From assembly GCF_900103975.1 (NCBI RefSeq), contig NZ_FNIR01000012.1:62001-126000 (forward strand): a stretch of DNA of 64,000 nucleotides, given 5' to 3'. Below are positions 30,998 through 40,870 of the stretch, piece by piece. Position 1 is the stretch's first letter. Each line of letters begins with the position of its first letter. The DNA is from Klenkia soli (GTDB taxonomy: Bacteria; Actinomycetota; Actinomycetes; Mycobacteriales; Geodermatophilaceae). The notes beneath the pieces are model-generated. The model did not search any database. It was not told the DNA's origin and worked only from the letters and a program-made list of their open reading frames with translations. The position numbers and the translations under genes were made by a program.

Positions 30998-31462
30998 TCA
31001 ATCCTTGTCGAGCTCCGGGGGGAAGCCGCCGGTCGCGACGGGCCCCCACCGCACCGGCGTCACCCGGATCAACGACTTGCCCTGGCGGCGCATGGCCTCC
31101 CGGTACTCGTCCCAGTCGGGGTGCTCGCCGCTGATCGCCCGGAAGTACTCCACGAGCGGCTCGACGGACTCCGGGAGGTCCAGCACCTCGGCGGTGCCGT
31201 CGACCTGCACCCAGGGGCCGTCGAAGTCGTCGGAGAGCACGACGACGGTGACGCGGTCGTCGCGCCGGGCGTTCCTGGTCTTCGCCCGCTGCGGGTAGGT
31301 GGAGACGACGATGCGGCCGGCGGCGTCGACCCCGCAGCTGACCGGCGAGATCTGGGGTTCGCCGTCACCGCGGCGGGTCATCAGCAGCGCCTTGTGGCGC
31401 GGACGGAGGAAGGCGACGAGGCCCTCGAGGTCGACGCGGTCGGCGGTCGCGGTCTTCGGCAT
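30998..31462 (-). CDS. PPOX-class F420-dependent oxidoreductase
   Basis: The 154-residue split-barrel protein has HKALLMTRRGDGEPQISPVSCGVD (23-46), VVSTYPQRAKTRNARRDDRVTVVVLS (52-77) and GPWVQVDGTAEVLD (82-95). These match the F420-dependent PPOX group found in actinobacteria, such as biliverdin-type reductases. It likely uses F420H2, known from mycobacteria, to reduce a small substrate. It precedes the satD promoter region on the same strand; the two could be co-transcribed, but the half-sites between them suggest separate control. Confidence 0.84.
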   Translation of the reverse strand: MPKTATADRVDLEGLVAFLRPRHKALLMTRRGDGEPQISPVSCGVDAAGRIVVSTYPQRAKTRNARRDDRVTVVVLSDDFDGPWVQVDGTAEVLDLPESVEPLVEYFRAISGEHPDWDEYREAMRRQGKSLIRVTPVRWGPVATGGFPPELDKD

Positions 31463-31581
31463 GCCCGGACGCTACGACGGGGGTCCGACACCGCGCCCGG
31501 TGGACGTGTGCTCCCCCACGACCCACCGGTCCCGTCCGGTGCCGTCCGGTGCCGCAGCCCGGTCTGTGCTGGGATCTCCGC

Positions 31582-32901
31582 ATGGCCGACGCCCCGAAGG
31601 ACCGCGACGACCTCCCGGCCGGTGACCGCACCACCGACGACCGCACCCGTGATGGCCGCACCCCTGATGGTGCGGGCGGGCTGCCGCCCGCCGACTTCCA
31701 CGACGACTCCGGCGAGCCGCCGTCCGAGACCGACGCCCCGGTGCCCGGGCCCGAGCGCGCCGCCCGGCTCAGCGCGGCCAGCCGGGTGCTGGCCACCTTC
31801 TCCTGGCGGCTGCTGCTGATCACCGGGGCGCTGGTCGTGATCGGCTACGTGCTGGGCGTGCTCTGGTCCTCGGTGCTGCTGCCGGTCGTCCTGGGCCTGC
31901 TGTTCTCCACCGTCATGTGGCCGCTGGCCCGGCTGCTCCGCCGGGCCAAGTTCCCGCCGGCCCTGGCCGCACTCACCTCCGTCGTGCTCTTCCTGGGTGC
32001 GGTCATCGGCGTCTTCGCCGCCATCGCGCCCTCGGTCGTGGCCCAGGTCGACGAGCTGTCCGACGGCGTGAGCTCCGGTCTGCAGAGCGTGCAGGACTGG
32101 CTGTCGGGCCCGCCGTTCAACCTGGGCACCGAGCAGATCGGCACCTACGTCGACCAGGCGATCGACCAGCTGCAGTCCAGCGCCGGCGACATCGCCAACC
32201 TCGCGCTGACCGGCGCCGGCGCGATCGGCACCGGCCTGGTCAACGTGGTGCTCGCCCTGGTGCTCACCTTCTTCTTCCTCAAGGACGGCCCGCGGTTCCT
32301 GCCCTGGCTGGCCGCCCAGACCGGCCCCAAGGCCGCCCCGCACGTCGCCGAGCTGTCCCACCAGAGCTGGCGGACCCTCTCCGAGTTCATCCGCCAGCAG
32401 GCCCTGGTCGGCCTGGTCGACGCCGTGTTCATCGGCCTCGGCCTGCTCGTCCTCGGGGTGCCGCTGGTGCTGCCGCTGGCGGTCATCACCTTCTTCGCCG
32501 CGTTCATCCCGATCATCGGTGCGTTCGTGGCCGGCGGGTTCGCCGTGCTCATCGCCCTGGTCAGCAACGGGTTCAGCACCGCCGTCTGGGTGCTGGTCAT
32601 CGTCGTCCTGGTGCAGCAGATCGAGGGCAACGTGCTGCAGCCGATCCTGCAGGGCCGCGGCCTCAAGCTGCACGCGGGCGTCGTGATCCTCGCCGTCACG
32701 GCCGGGTCGAGCCTGGCCGGCATCATCGGTGCCTTCCTGGCCGTGCCGGTCACCGCGCTGCTCGCCGTCGGCTACCGGTACGCCCGTGACCAGCTCGACG
32801 GCCGGCACCCCGAGCGGGACGACGACGGCCGGGTCCCCGTGCTGGTCGGCGATGCCGACGGCGCCCGGCTGACCCGCAGCGCCGAGCCGGTCCGCGACTG
32901 A
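31582..32901 (+). CDS. AI-2E family transporter (UPF0118)
   Basis: The 439-residue protein has a hydrophilic Asp/Pro-rich N-terminus (about 60 residues), then eight or so TM segments. It has the family's GPPFNLGTEQIGTYVDQAID periplasmic-side stretch and VVILAVTAGSSLAGIIGAFLAVPVTALLAV at the end. The name reflects E. coli TqsA; many members are Na+/H+ antiporters or of unknown function. The ATG at 31582 is the first start with hydrophilic content similar to neighbours. It converges on the DUF3253 gene with a 1-base gap. Confidence 0.85.
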   Translation: MADAPKDRDDLPAGDRTTDDRTRDGRTPDGAGGLPPADFHDDSGEPPSETDAPVPGPERAARLSAASRVLATFSWRLLLITGALVVIGYVLGVLWSSVLLPVVLGLLFSTVMWPLARLLRRAKFPPALAALTSVVLFLGAVIGVFAAIAPSVVAQVDELSDGVSSGLQSVQDWLSGPPFNLGTEQIGTYVDQAIDQLQSSAGDIANLALTGAGAIGTGLVNVVLALVLTFFFLKDGPRFLPWLAAQTGPKAAPHVAELSHQSWRTLSEFIRQQALVGLVDAVFIGLGLLVLGVPLVLPLAVITFFAAFIPIIGAFVAGGFAVLIALVSNGFSTAVWVLVIVVLVQQIEGNVLQPILQGRGLKLHAGVVILAVTAGSSLAGIIGAFLAVPVTALLAVGYRYARDQLDGRHPERDDDGRVPVLVGDADGARLTRSAEPVRD

Positions 32902-32902
32902 C

Positions 32903-33169
32903 CTACCGGGGCCGGCGGATCCGCACGGGGCCGCGCGCGGTGGCGACGTCGACCACCTCGCCCCGCTGGGTCACCTGCACCGCGCCGCGGGCCACCAGGC
33001 GGCCGGCGGCGTCCCGGGCGGCGGGCATGAGGTCCCGCCACCCGTCCGCGTCCTCGGCCCGGGCGGCGTCCGACGGGCAGATCGACGACGTCGGGGCCCG
33101 GGCGTCCAGCAGCTCCTCGATCCGGCGCTCGAGCCGGGCACCCACGTCGTCCGTCCCGCCGTCCGCCAT
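32903..33169 (-). CDS. DUF3253 protein
   Basis: This 88-residue protein has the DUF3253 signature SSICPSDAARAEDADGWRDLMPAARDAAGRLV (residues 28-59), then VTQRGEVVDVATARGPVRIR. The small domain is winged-helix-like and is thought to bind nucleic acid or partner proteins, but its role is not known. It stands alone between convergent and divergent neighbours. Its ATG at 33169 lies in the 114-base gap shared with the PAC2 gene. Confidence 0.85.
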   Translation of the reverse strand: MADGGTDDVGARLERRIEELLDARAPTSSICPSDAARAEDADGWRDLMPAARDAAGRLVARGAVQVTQRGEVVDVATARGPVRIRRPR

Positions 33170-33283
33170 GCCGTCGAGCGTGCGCGCCACCCCTGCGGGC
33201 CGCCAGGCGAGGACGATGGGAATGCACCGCGGTCCTGCGGGGCTGATCCGGGGAGACCGTCGAACCACCAGGAGGGCCCGACC

Positions 33284-34219
33284 GTGCCACAGCGTCCCGA
33301 GGACCTCGTCGAACTGCTGCCCGCCCACGAGCGGCTGGTCGAGCGCACCGCCGCCGACGAGCTGGTGCTCGTGCACGACCTGGCCGGTGAGTTCGACGCC
33401 GCGCACGCCGGCGCCCTGGCCGGGTCGCACCTGCTGGCCAGCCTGCCGCACGAGGTGGTCGCCCGCTTCGACGCCGACGCCCTGGTCGACTACCGGGGGC
33501 ACCGGCCGCGCATCACCTTCTCCGGCGACCACTACGAGTCCTTCGCCGCCCCCGAGATCACCCTGTACTCGGTCGACGACGACGGCGGCACGCCGTTCCT
33601 GCTGCTGCACGGCGCCGAGCCGGACTTCGCGTGGGAGCGGTTCACCGCCGCCGTCCTCGGGCTGGTCGAGACCCTCGGGGTGACCCGGATGGTGATGCTG
33701 CAGGCCATCCCGATGCCGGTGCCGCACACCCGCCCGGTCACGGTCACGGCGCACGCCACCCGTCGCGACCTGATCGCCTCCTACCCCGTGTACTGGGGCG
33801 AGATGCGCATCCCGGGCAGCGCGGGGGCCCTGCTCGAGCTGCGGGCCGGCGAGGCCGGGGTGGACGCGCTCGGCGTGGCCGCGCACGTGCCGCACTACCT
33901 GGCGTCGGCCACCTACCCGGCGGCGTCCCTCACGCTGCTGGAGCACCTCTCCACGCTCACGGGGCTGCACCTGCCCACCGAGACGCTCGAGGAGGCGGCC
34001 CGCACCCACCGCAGCGAGATCGACGAGCAGATCGCCCGCTCCGACGAGAACACCGCGGTGGTCGCGCAGCTCGAGGCGCAGTTCGACAACTTCACCGCCG
34101 CCCGCGAGGGCACCGGCCTGCTCGGGTCCAGCGGCGAGGTGCCCACCGGTGACGAGATGGCCGACCAGATCGAGGCCTTCCTGGCCGAGCAGGACCGCCG
34201 CAGCCGCGGCACCGACTGA
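33284..34219 (+). CDS. PAC2 family protein
   Basis: The 311-residue protein matches the actinobacterial PAC2 (proteasome-assembly chaperone-like) family. It shows DLAGEFDAAHAGALAGSHLL near the start, FSGDHYESF, LLLHGAEPDFAWERF (101-115), ITLYSVDDDGGTPFL, then VPHYLASATYPAASLTLLEHLS. GTG 33284 follows AGGAGGGCC. Family members act as chaperones for archaeal/actinobacterial proteasomes or carry uncharacterised roles. No proteasome genes are in the window. Confidence 0.87.
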   Translation: MPQRPEDLVELLPAHERLVERTAADELVLVHDLAGEFDAAHAGALAGSHLLASLPHEVVARFDADALVDYRGHRPRITFSGDHYESFAAPEITLYSVDDDGGTPFLLLHGAEPDFAWERFTAAVLGLVETLGVTRMVMLQAIPMPVPHTRPVTVTAHATRRDLIASYPVYWGEMRIPGSAGALLELRAGEAGVDALGVAAHVPHYLASATYPAASLTLLEHLSTLTGLHLPTETLEEAARTHRSEIDEQIARSDENTAVVAQLEAQFDNFTAAREGTGLLGSSGEVPTGDEMADQIEAFLAEQDRRSRGTD

Positions 34220-35497
34220 TCAGGCCCGGGTGCGGGTGACGGCGAACGCCAGCGCCCCCAGGACGCCGACCACGGCGAACAGGTAGAAGCCCCAGGGGAA
34301 CGCGATGCCCGCCGTCACCAGCCCACCGGTGAGCAGCGGGCCGCTGATCGCCCCCACCCGGCCCACGCCGGCCGACCAGCCCAGCGCGGTGGCCCGCACG
34401 TGCGGCGGGTGGTTGGCGCTGGTGAAGGCGTAGACCAGCACCTGGGCGCTGAACACGAAGAAGCCGGTCAGGAACACCATCACGTAGATGCCGACCAGCG
34501 GCAGCCGGATCGACAGCAGCGCCAGGAACACGGCGCCGACGGCGAACCAGGCCATGCCCGCCGTCCGGGCACCGATCCGGTCGGCCACCGTGCCGGCGAC
34601 CAGCAGACCGGCGATCGCCCCCAGGTTGAGCGCGAGCAGGAACGCCAGCGCGGCACCCAGGTCGTAGCCGGCCTCGCGCATGATCGTGGGCAGCCAGCTG
34701 TTGAGGCCGTAGACCAGCAGCAGGCCCATGAACGAGGTGACGCCGACGGCGATCGTCGTGCGCAGGTAGGTCGGGCCGAACAGCACCCGCACCGTGGTGG
34801 CCGCGGTGGTCGGCTCGGGTGCGGCGTCGGCCGGCTCGAGGGTGAGCCCGTAGGCGGTCGCGATCTGCTCGGCCTCCGCCCGGCGGCCGTGCGCGACCAG
34901 GTACCCCGGCGACTCCGGCAGGTGCTTGAGCATGAGCGGCACCAGCACCAGTGCCGGCAGGGCGCCGACGACGAACATCCAGCGCCAGCCCAGGGGCTCG
35001 ATCACCACGATGGCCAGGGCCGCGGTGGCCACCGCGCCGACGTGGTACCCGGTCATGACGGTCGTGGTCGCCCGGCCCGACCGCCTGCTGAACTCGTTGA
35101 CCAGCGCGATCGCGGTCGGCAGGCACCCGCCGAGGCCGACCCCGGCCAGGAAGCGCAGGCCGCCGAACACCCACGCGTTCGGGGCGGCCGCGCAGGCCAG
35201 CGTCAGCAGCGAGAAGGCCACCACCGCACCGATCAGGGCCCTGCGCCGTCCGAGGACGTCGGTGAGCGCCCCGATCGACAGCGCGCCGATCGTCATGCCG
35301 ACCAGCCCGATGGTCACCACCGCCGTCGCGCCGGTGCCCGAGAGCGAGAAGCCCTCGGGGGTCAGCAGAGTGGGGACGACGGTGCCGACGACGACGAGCT
35401 CGAACCCGTCGAGCAGGACGGCGACCCAGCAGAGCGGAGCCACCCACCCCGCCGCACGGGCGACCGCCGGGCGTGCACTTCGGGTGGAACCGGCCAC
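34220..35497 (-). CDS. MFS transporter, aromatic acid:H+ symporter type
   Basis: The 425-residue protein has 12 TM segments. It has the AAHS hallmarks: DGFELVVVGTVVPTLL in TM1 (Asp near 30), GALTDVLGRRRALIG in the loop 2-3 motif (about 77-91) and GGCLPTAIALVNEFS. Relatives such as PcaK and BenK import aromatic acids with protons. No aromatic catabolic genes flank it, so the substrate is unassigned. It converges on the PAC2 gene with no gap. Confidence 0.86.
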   Translation of the reverse strand: MAGSTRSARPAVARAAGWVAPLCWVAVLLDGFELVVVGTVVPTLLTPEGFSLSGTGATAVVTIGLVGMTIGALSIGALTDVLGRRRALIGAVVAFSLLTLACAAAPNAWVFGGLRFLAGVGLGGCLPTAIALVNEFSRRSGRATTTVMTGYHVGAVATAALAIVVIEPLGWRWMFVVGALPALVLVPLMLKHLPESPGYLVAHGRRAEAEQIATAYGLTLEPADAAPEPTTAATTVRVLFGPTYLRTTIAVGVTSFMGLLLVYGLNSWLPTIMREAGYDLGAALAFLLALNLGAIAGLLVAGTVADRIGARTAGMAWFAVGAVFLALLSIRLPLVGIYVMVFLTGFFVFSAQVLVYAFTSANHPPHVRATALGWSAGVGRVGAISGPLLTGGLVTAGIAFPWGFYLFAVVGVLGALAFAVTRTRA

Positions 35498-35558
35498 AGG
35501 AGCCTCCAGGAGGTGTCGACGTCGACCGTCGAACCCTAGAGCCCGCTGTGCGGGGGCG

Positions 35559-36416
<858 letters not shown>

Positions 36417-36461
36417 GAGCGGAGATGATCCCAGCCCTCCGCGGAGCGGCCGCCCACGGGG

Positions 36462-36920
36462 TCAGCCATCGAGGTCGCGTTCGTACAGGACGTCGGAGGT
36501 CAGGTGGGCCACGTGGTCGTACAGCGAGCGCGCCCGGCCGTTGTATGCCTGGGTGCGCCAGTACAACGTCTGCGCGCCGCGCGACCGCGCCTCCCGGGCC
36601 GTGGCCTCGATCAGCGCACGGCCGGTCGCGCCGCCCCGCACGCCCGGGTCGACGTAGAGGTCCTCGAGGTAGCAGACCCCGCCGGGGGCCCAGGTCGAGG
36701 CGTGCAGCAGGGCGTGCGAGAACCCCACCGGCCGGTCGTCGGCGTCCACGGCCACCAGCCCGAACAGGTCGTCGCCCCCGACGCAGAGCCGGGCGAACGC
36801 GGCCTCGGTGACGTCGGGGGCGAGGTCCTGCCGGTAGAAGGCCAGGTACCCGGCCCACAGCGGGTCCCAGGCCGAGCGGTCGGCGGACCGCAGCGGACGG
36901 ACGACCGGGTCGGTGCTCAC
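36462..36920 (-). CDS. GNAT-family N-acetyltransferase
   Basis: The 152-residue protein has the GNAT core: VGFSHALLHASTW (64-76), the motif A strand CYLEDLYVDPGVRGGATGRALIEATAREAR (83-112; acetyl-CoA pyrophosphate loop R-G-x-x-x-G-R-A), and W-R-T-Q-A-Y-N near the end. The acetyl acceptor is unknown. It is 10 bases upstream of the LigD polymerase stop on the same strand, but no function link to end joining is obvious. Confidence 0.85.
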   Translation of the reverse strand: MSTDPVVRPLRSADRSAWDPLWAGYLAFYRQDLAPDVTEAAFARLCVGGDDLFGLVAVDADDRPVGFSHALLHASTWAPGGVCYLEDLYVDPGVRGGATGRALIEATAREARSRGAQTLYWRTQAYNGRARSLYDHVAHLTSDVLYERDLDG

Positions 36921-36929
36921 GGGGGGACG

Positions 36930-37814
36930 CTAGCCGGGCAGGTCCGCGGGCTCGGCCAGGGCGAACAGGTCGCCCAGCTCGGCAACCCGGTCCAGCACCG
37001 CGGCGGTGTCGAACACCAGCGGCCCGTCGAGCTCCTCCCAGGCCACCGGGGTGGACACGGTGGCGCCGGCCCGGGCCCGCAGCGAGTACGGCGCGACCGT
37101 GGTCTTGGCCGTGTTGTTCTGGCTCCAGTCGACCAGCACCTTGCCCGGGCGCAGCACCTTCTCCATGCGCCACACCACCTCGTCCGGCGTCTCCTCGGTC
37201 AACGCCTGAGCAAGCGCCTTGGCGTACCGGGAGGGGTGCTCGGGGTCGGCGCAGCGGATCGGTGCGTACACCTGCAGGCCCTTGGAGCCCGAGGTCTTCA
37301 CCACCGGCTCCAGGCCGTCGTCCACCAGTCGTTCGCGCAGCCGGACGGCGAGCGCCGCGCACTCGGCCACCCCGGTGCCCGGGCCGGGGTCGAGGTCCAG
37401 CACCAGCAGGTCGGGCAGCTGCGGCACGTCGTCGTCGACCCGCCACTGCGGCACGTGCAGCTCCAGCGCGGCCAGGTTGGCCGACCAGGCCAGGTCGGGG
37501 ACGTCGGTGAGCAGCACCATGTCGAGGGTCTCGCGGTCCTTCGTCGAGCCGGGCGCGGGCACGACGACGTGCTGCACCCAGGACGGCGCGTGGCGGGCGT
37601 TGTTCTTCTCGAAGAACGAAGCGCCCTCGACCCCGTGCGGCCACCGGGTGAAGGTGACCGGGCGGCCGGCCAGGTGCGGCAGCAGCACCGGCGCGATCTG
37701 CACGTAGTACTGGATCACCTCGGCCTTGGTGAACCCCACCTCGGGGAAGAGCACCTTGTCCAGGTTGGAGACCTCGAGCTGGCGCCCGCCGATCGACACC
37801 CGCTGCCGACTCAC
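36930..37814 (-). CDS. ligD: non-homologous end-joining DNA polymerase, LigD-type
   Basis: The 294-residue protein is the primase-polymerase (PolDom) part of LigD as a stand-alone gene. It starts VSIGGRQLEVSNLDKVLFPEVG, has VTFTRWPHGVEG (54-64), the catalytic DxD pair in LVLDLDPGPG (Asp140, Asp142), KTSGSKGLQVYAP (173-185) and WSQNNTAKTT. It adds nucleotides during repair of broken ends. The GTG at 37814 overlaps the ligase stop by 4 bases. With ligase and Ku it forms a split NHEJ operon. Confidence 0.93.
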   Translation of the reverse strand: MSRQRVSIGGRQLEVSNLDKVLFPEVGFTKAEVIQYYVQIAPVLLPHLAGRPVTFTRWPHGVEGASFFEKNNARHAPSWVQHVVVPAPGSTKDRETLDMVLLTDVPDLAWSANLAALELHVPQWRVDDDVPQLPDLLVLDLDPGPGTGVAECAALAVRLRERLVDDGLEPVVKTSGSKGLQVYAPIRCADPEHPSRYAKALAQALTEETPDEVVWRMEKVLRPGKVLVDWSQNNTAKTTVAPYSLRARAGATVSTPVAWEELDGPLVFDTAAVLDRVAELGDLFALAEPADLPG

Positions 37815-38761
37815 TCGGGCACCACCGCGGTCGGGACGACGTCGTCGCGCAGCCCGCGCCAGGCCGGGTGCCGCAGGTGCCCGTCGCCGGTCCAGCCGGC
37901 GAACACCACCTCGCCGACCAGCTCGGGCTCGACCCAGTGCGCCTCGCGGACGACGTCGGCGGGCACCTCGCCGGCGAACGGGGAGGTCGTGCGGCCGGTC
38001 ACGTCGCGGGCCAGCTCGCGCAGCGCCCGGTCGGTGAACCCGGTGCCCACCCGCCCGGCGTAGCGCAGCCCGCCGGGCCCCTGGACGCCGACCAGCAGCG
38101 ACCCGATCCCGCCGGCTCGCCGCCCGTTGCCCGGCCGCCACCCGCCGACGACGACCGACTGGTGCTGCACGTTCTTGACCTTGAGCCACTCGGGCCCGCG
38201 CCCCCCGGGCCGGTAGGGCGAGGCCAGCCGCTTGGCCACCACGCCCTCCAGCCCGTGCTCGCGGCTGGCCGCCTGCACCCGGGCCCCGTCGGTGTCGAAC
38301 CACGGGGTCGGCGACCACCGGCGGGCGGCGGGCTCGAGGGTGTCCAGCAGCACCCGGCGCTCGCGGTAGGGCCGGTCCAGCAGCGACTCACCGTCCAGCG
38401 CCAGCAGGTCGAACACGAAGTAGGACGCCGGCACCCGGCGGGCGGTGCGGGCCACCTCGGGCCCGGTCAGGTGCATGCGCTGCTGCAGCAGTCCGAAGTC
38501 CGGGCGGCCCTGCGCGTCGAGGGCGACCACCTCGCCGTCGAGCACCGCCTCGCGGTCGGCCAGCGACGCCGGCAGGACGGCCAGCTCGGGGTAGCGCTCG
38601 GTGACGTCGGTGCCGCTGCGCGCCCTCAGCCGCAGTGCGCCGCCGCGCACGTGGGCCAGCACGCGGACGCCGTCCCACTTGAACTCGTAGGCCCAGCCGT
38701 CGTCGGTGCGCGGCAGCTCCCCGGCGACTGCCAGCATCGGCCGGGTCGACTCGTCCACCAC
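37811..38761 (-). CDS. ligD: ATP-dependent DNA ligase, LigD ligase domain
   Basis: The 316-residue ligase has the nucleotidyltransferase motif EFKWDGVR (active Lys28 binds AMP), DGEVVALD (motif III region, 75-82), FDLLAL, EGVVAKR (motif IV, around 171-177) and EWLKVKN (motif V). A C-terminal OB-fold domain follows (about 200-310). It seals ends brought together by Ku. There is no nuclease domain, which in many LigD proteins is fused at one end. It begins 1 base after the Ku stop. Confidence 0.93.
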   Translation of the reverse strand: MVDESTRPMLAVAGELPRTDDGWAYEFKWDGVRVLAHVRGGALRLRARSGTDVTERYPELAVLPASLADREAVLDGEVVALDAQGRPDFGLLQQRMHLTGPEVARTARRVPASYFVFDLLALDGESLLDRPYRERRVLLDTLEPAARRWSPTPWFDTDGARVQAASREHGLEGVVAKRLASPYRPGGRGPEWLKVKNVQHQSVVVGGWRPGNGRRAGGIGSLLVGVQGPGGLRYAGRVGTGFTDRALRELARDVTGRTTSPFAGEVPADVVREAHWVEPELVGEVVFAGWTGDGHLRHPAWRGLRDDVVPTAVVPE

Positions 38762-38762
38762 C

Positions 38763-39686
38763 TCAGGCGGACTTCGAGGCGGCAGCCTTCTTGGCCGGGG
38801 TCTTCTTCGCCGGGGCGGCCTTCTTCGCCGCCGCCTTCTTCGCGGGCGCCTTCTTCGCCGGCGACCCCTGCGCCGGGGCGTCGACGTCGGCGTCGTCAGC
38901 AGGGGCCTTCTTGCCGGCCTTCTCGACGCTGCGCCGCAGAGCGCTCATCAGGTCCACCACCGAGCCGTCGTCCTCGTCCTCCTCGACCTCCTCGGGACGG
39001 ACGACCTCGCCACCGGCCTGCTTGGCCTCCAGCAGCTTGGCCATCGCGTCCTTGTAGTCGTCGGTGAAGACGCTGGGGTCGAACTCGCCGCTCATCGTCG
39101 AGATCAGCGACTCGGCCATCTTCAGCTCGGCGGGCTTCGCGGCGACGTCCTCGTCGAGGAACCCGAACTCCGGTGCCCGGATCTCGTCGGGCCAGCGCAT
39201 CGTGTGCAGCACCAGCACGCCGTCGCGCACACGCAGCGCGGCCAACGACTCGCGCTGCCGGATCGCGATCTTGGTGATCGCGACCTGGCCGGCGTTCTCC
39301 AGCGCGGTGCGCAGCAGCACGTAGGGGCGGGTCGCGGTGCCCTCGGGCTCGAGGTAGTACGTCTTCTCGAAGTGGATCGGGTCGATCTCGGCCTGCTCGA
39401 CGAACTGCAGCACCTCGATCTCGTGGGTGCTGCCCAGCGGCAGCTCCTCCATGTCGGCGTCGGTGAGCACGACCAGCTCGCCGTTGGGCAGCTCGAAGCC
39501 CTTGGCGATGTCGCGGTACTCGATCTCCTCGCCGTCGACGGAGCAGACGCGGCGGTACTTCACCCGGCCGCCGTCGGTCTTGTGCACCTGGTGGAACTTG
39601 ACGTCGTGGTCCTCGGTCGCCGAGTACAGCTTGACCGCGATCGAGACCAGCCCGAAGGAGACCGCGCCCTTCCAGATCGAACGCAT
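38763..39686 (-). CDS. ku: Ku DNA-end-binding protein
   Basis: The 307-residue Ku starts MRSIWKGAVSFGLVSIAVKLY, has the beta-barrel core (VKYRRVCSVDGEEIEYRDIAKGFELPNGE, seen in parts) and SVFTDDYKDAMAKLLEAKQ. After residue 255 comes a lysine-rich tail of PAKKA-type repeats, common in actinobacterial Ku and thought to bind DNA or tether beyond the ring. It is first in the Ku - ligase - polymerase operon. End joining is used in stationary phase, spores or after desiccation. Confidence 0.95.
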   Translation of the reverse strand: MRSIWKGAVSFGLVSIAVKLYSATEDHDVKFHQVHKTDGGRVKYRRVCSVDGEEIEYRDIAKGFELPNGELVVLTDADMEELPLGSTHEIEVLQFVEQAEIDPIHFEKTYYLEPEGTATRPYVLLRTALENAGQVAITKIAIRQRESLAALRVRDGVLVLHTMRWPDEIRAPEFGFLDEDVAAKPAELKMAESLISTMSGEFDPSVFTDDYKDAMAKLLEAKQAGGEVVRPEEVEEDEDDGSVVDLMSALRRSVEKAGKKAPADDADVDAPAQGSPAKKAPAKKAAAKKAAPAKKTPAKKAAASKSA

Positions 39687-39803
39687 GCTCGTCCCCTCGT
39701 CGCCGTGTGCAAGATCAGCGTAGGGGCGACGACCACCGGTCGGCACCCGCAGACCACCCCTTCCGGGGTGTGGACGACGGTGCGACGGGGGTAGGGGCCC
39801 CTC

Positions 39804-40214
39804 ATGACGCACCCGGAGGGCCAGACCGCCCGCGACCAGTTCCCCGAGGACGACGGCATCCCCGAGATCGCCGACGACTCGCCCGAGGCCGCCGCCGCCG
39901 AGGACCCCCAGTTCGCCCCCGACATGGGCCGGGAGACCGCCGGCGCCAGCACCGACTTCGGCACCACCGCCGCCGAGCAGGCCGAGGGCGAGCCGCTCGA
40001 CGGTCGACTGGCGCGCGAGGAGCCCGACGTCGACGTCGACCCCGGCACCCGCCCGGCGGCCGACCCCGACGGGCCGGCGCTGCAGCTGGACCAGGACGGC
40101 GAGCCGCTGGACAGCTCGGGCACCGACTCGGTCGGCGACGACGTCCTGGCCACCGAGGAGGCGGCCTCCGGCGGCGAGGGGCCCGAGGAGCGGGCGGTGC
40201 ACCCGGTCGACTGA
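39804..40214 (+). CDS. DUF5709 protein
   Basis: The 136-residue protein is strongly acidic and disordered-looking, with LxxG..., EGEPLDGRLAREEPDV (about 61-76) and a Thr/Glu-rich end. This E-G-E-x-L-x-x-R-L-x-x-E-x-P-D element is typical of DUF5709. The family is restricted to actinobacteria and has no known function. It precedes a strong hairpin (40227-40256) and is separate from the following sigma-factor module. Confidence 0.82.
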   Translation: MTHPEGQTARDQFPEDDGIPEIADDSPEAAAAEDPQFAPDMGRETAGASTDFGTTAAEQAEGEPLDGRLAREEPDVDVDPGTRPAADPDGPALQLDQDGEPLDSSGTDSVGDDVLATEEAASGGEGPEERAVHPVD

Positions 40215-40226
40215 GGACCTCCGGCA

Positions 40227-40256
40227 GGGCGCCCCACGTCGGCTTGTGGGGCGCCC
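40227..40256. terminator. GC-rich hairpin terminator
   Basis: GGGCGCCCCAC (40227-40237) pairs perfectly with GTGGGGCGCCC (40246-40256) around 8 bases, 12 bases after the DUF5709 stop. It isolates that gene from the STAS gene 196 bases further on. Confidence 0.8.
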
Positions 40257-40451
40257 TCGGGCTGTCTAGGGTCCGACCGGGCGGTTGAGCAGCCAGCTGC
40301 CCGTCCCGTGCGCGGCACCCCTCCGAGTGCCGCGCCACCGATGACGTGGCCCGGTCCCGGGTGGGACGCAATCGGCCCTGGCGACCAACAGGTACGTTGT
40401 AAGTGCTGATGTGCGCCCGTCGGGCCACGCCGCTGAGAGGAGCTCCAGTCC

Positions 40452-40853
40452 GTGACCTCATCTGACCTGCCCGCCGAGGGGCAGCGCGACGCGTCGGCTC
40501 CCACCGACACCGCCGACGCTCCCTTCGACGACGTGATCACCCTCTCGACGTCCACGGACGCCGACGGCGCGGTCACGGTGACGGTCGTGGGCGAGGTGGA
40601 CACCTTCACCGCGCCGGTCCTCCGTGCCTCGCTGGACACCCAGCTCGAGCTGCAGCCCGAGGAGCTCGTCATCGACCTCTGCGGCGTGCAGTTCCTCGGC
40701 TCCGCCGGCCTCGCCGTGCTCGTCGAGACCCAGAAGTCCGCCCGCGCCCGCGAGGTCGGCCTCAAGCTGGTCGCCTCCACCCGCGCCGTGACCCGGCCGC
40801 TCGAGGTCACCGGCCTCATCGACCTGTTCACGATCGTCGACGGCAACGCCTGA
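40452..40853 (+). CDS. STAS anti-sigma factor antagonist (RsbV-like)
   Basis: The 133-residue protein has a 26-residue disordered lead, then a STAS domain with VTVTVVGEVDTFTAPVLRASL (41-61), LVIDLCGVQFLGSAGLAVL (72-90) and KLVASTRAVTRPLEVTGLIDLFTI. Ser84 is the usual phosphorylation target of an RsbW-type kinase. When unphosphorylated it binds the anti-sigma factor and frees the sigma factor. GTG 40452 has AGAGGAGC upstream. It is about 2.5 kb before the sigma-F operon, likely part of its control. Confidence 0.9.
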   Translation: MTSSDLPAEGQRDASAPTDTADAPFDDVITLSTSTDADGAVTVTVVGEVDTFTAPVLRASLDTQLELQPEELVIDLCGVQFLGSAGLAVLVETQKSARAREVGLKLVASTRAVTRPLEVTGLIDLFTIVDGNA

Positions 40854-40870
40854 CCCACCCGCCTCACCCC

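Noticed and set aside
38780-38900. Repeated codons giving PAKKA units, possible tandem repeat or CRISPR-like array
   Set aside because: Units are irregular and in frame with the Ku C-terminal tail; this is a lysine-rich coding repeat.
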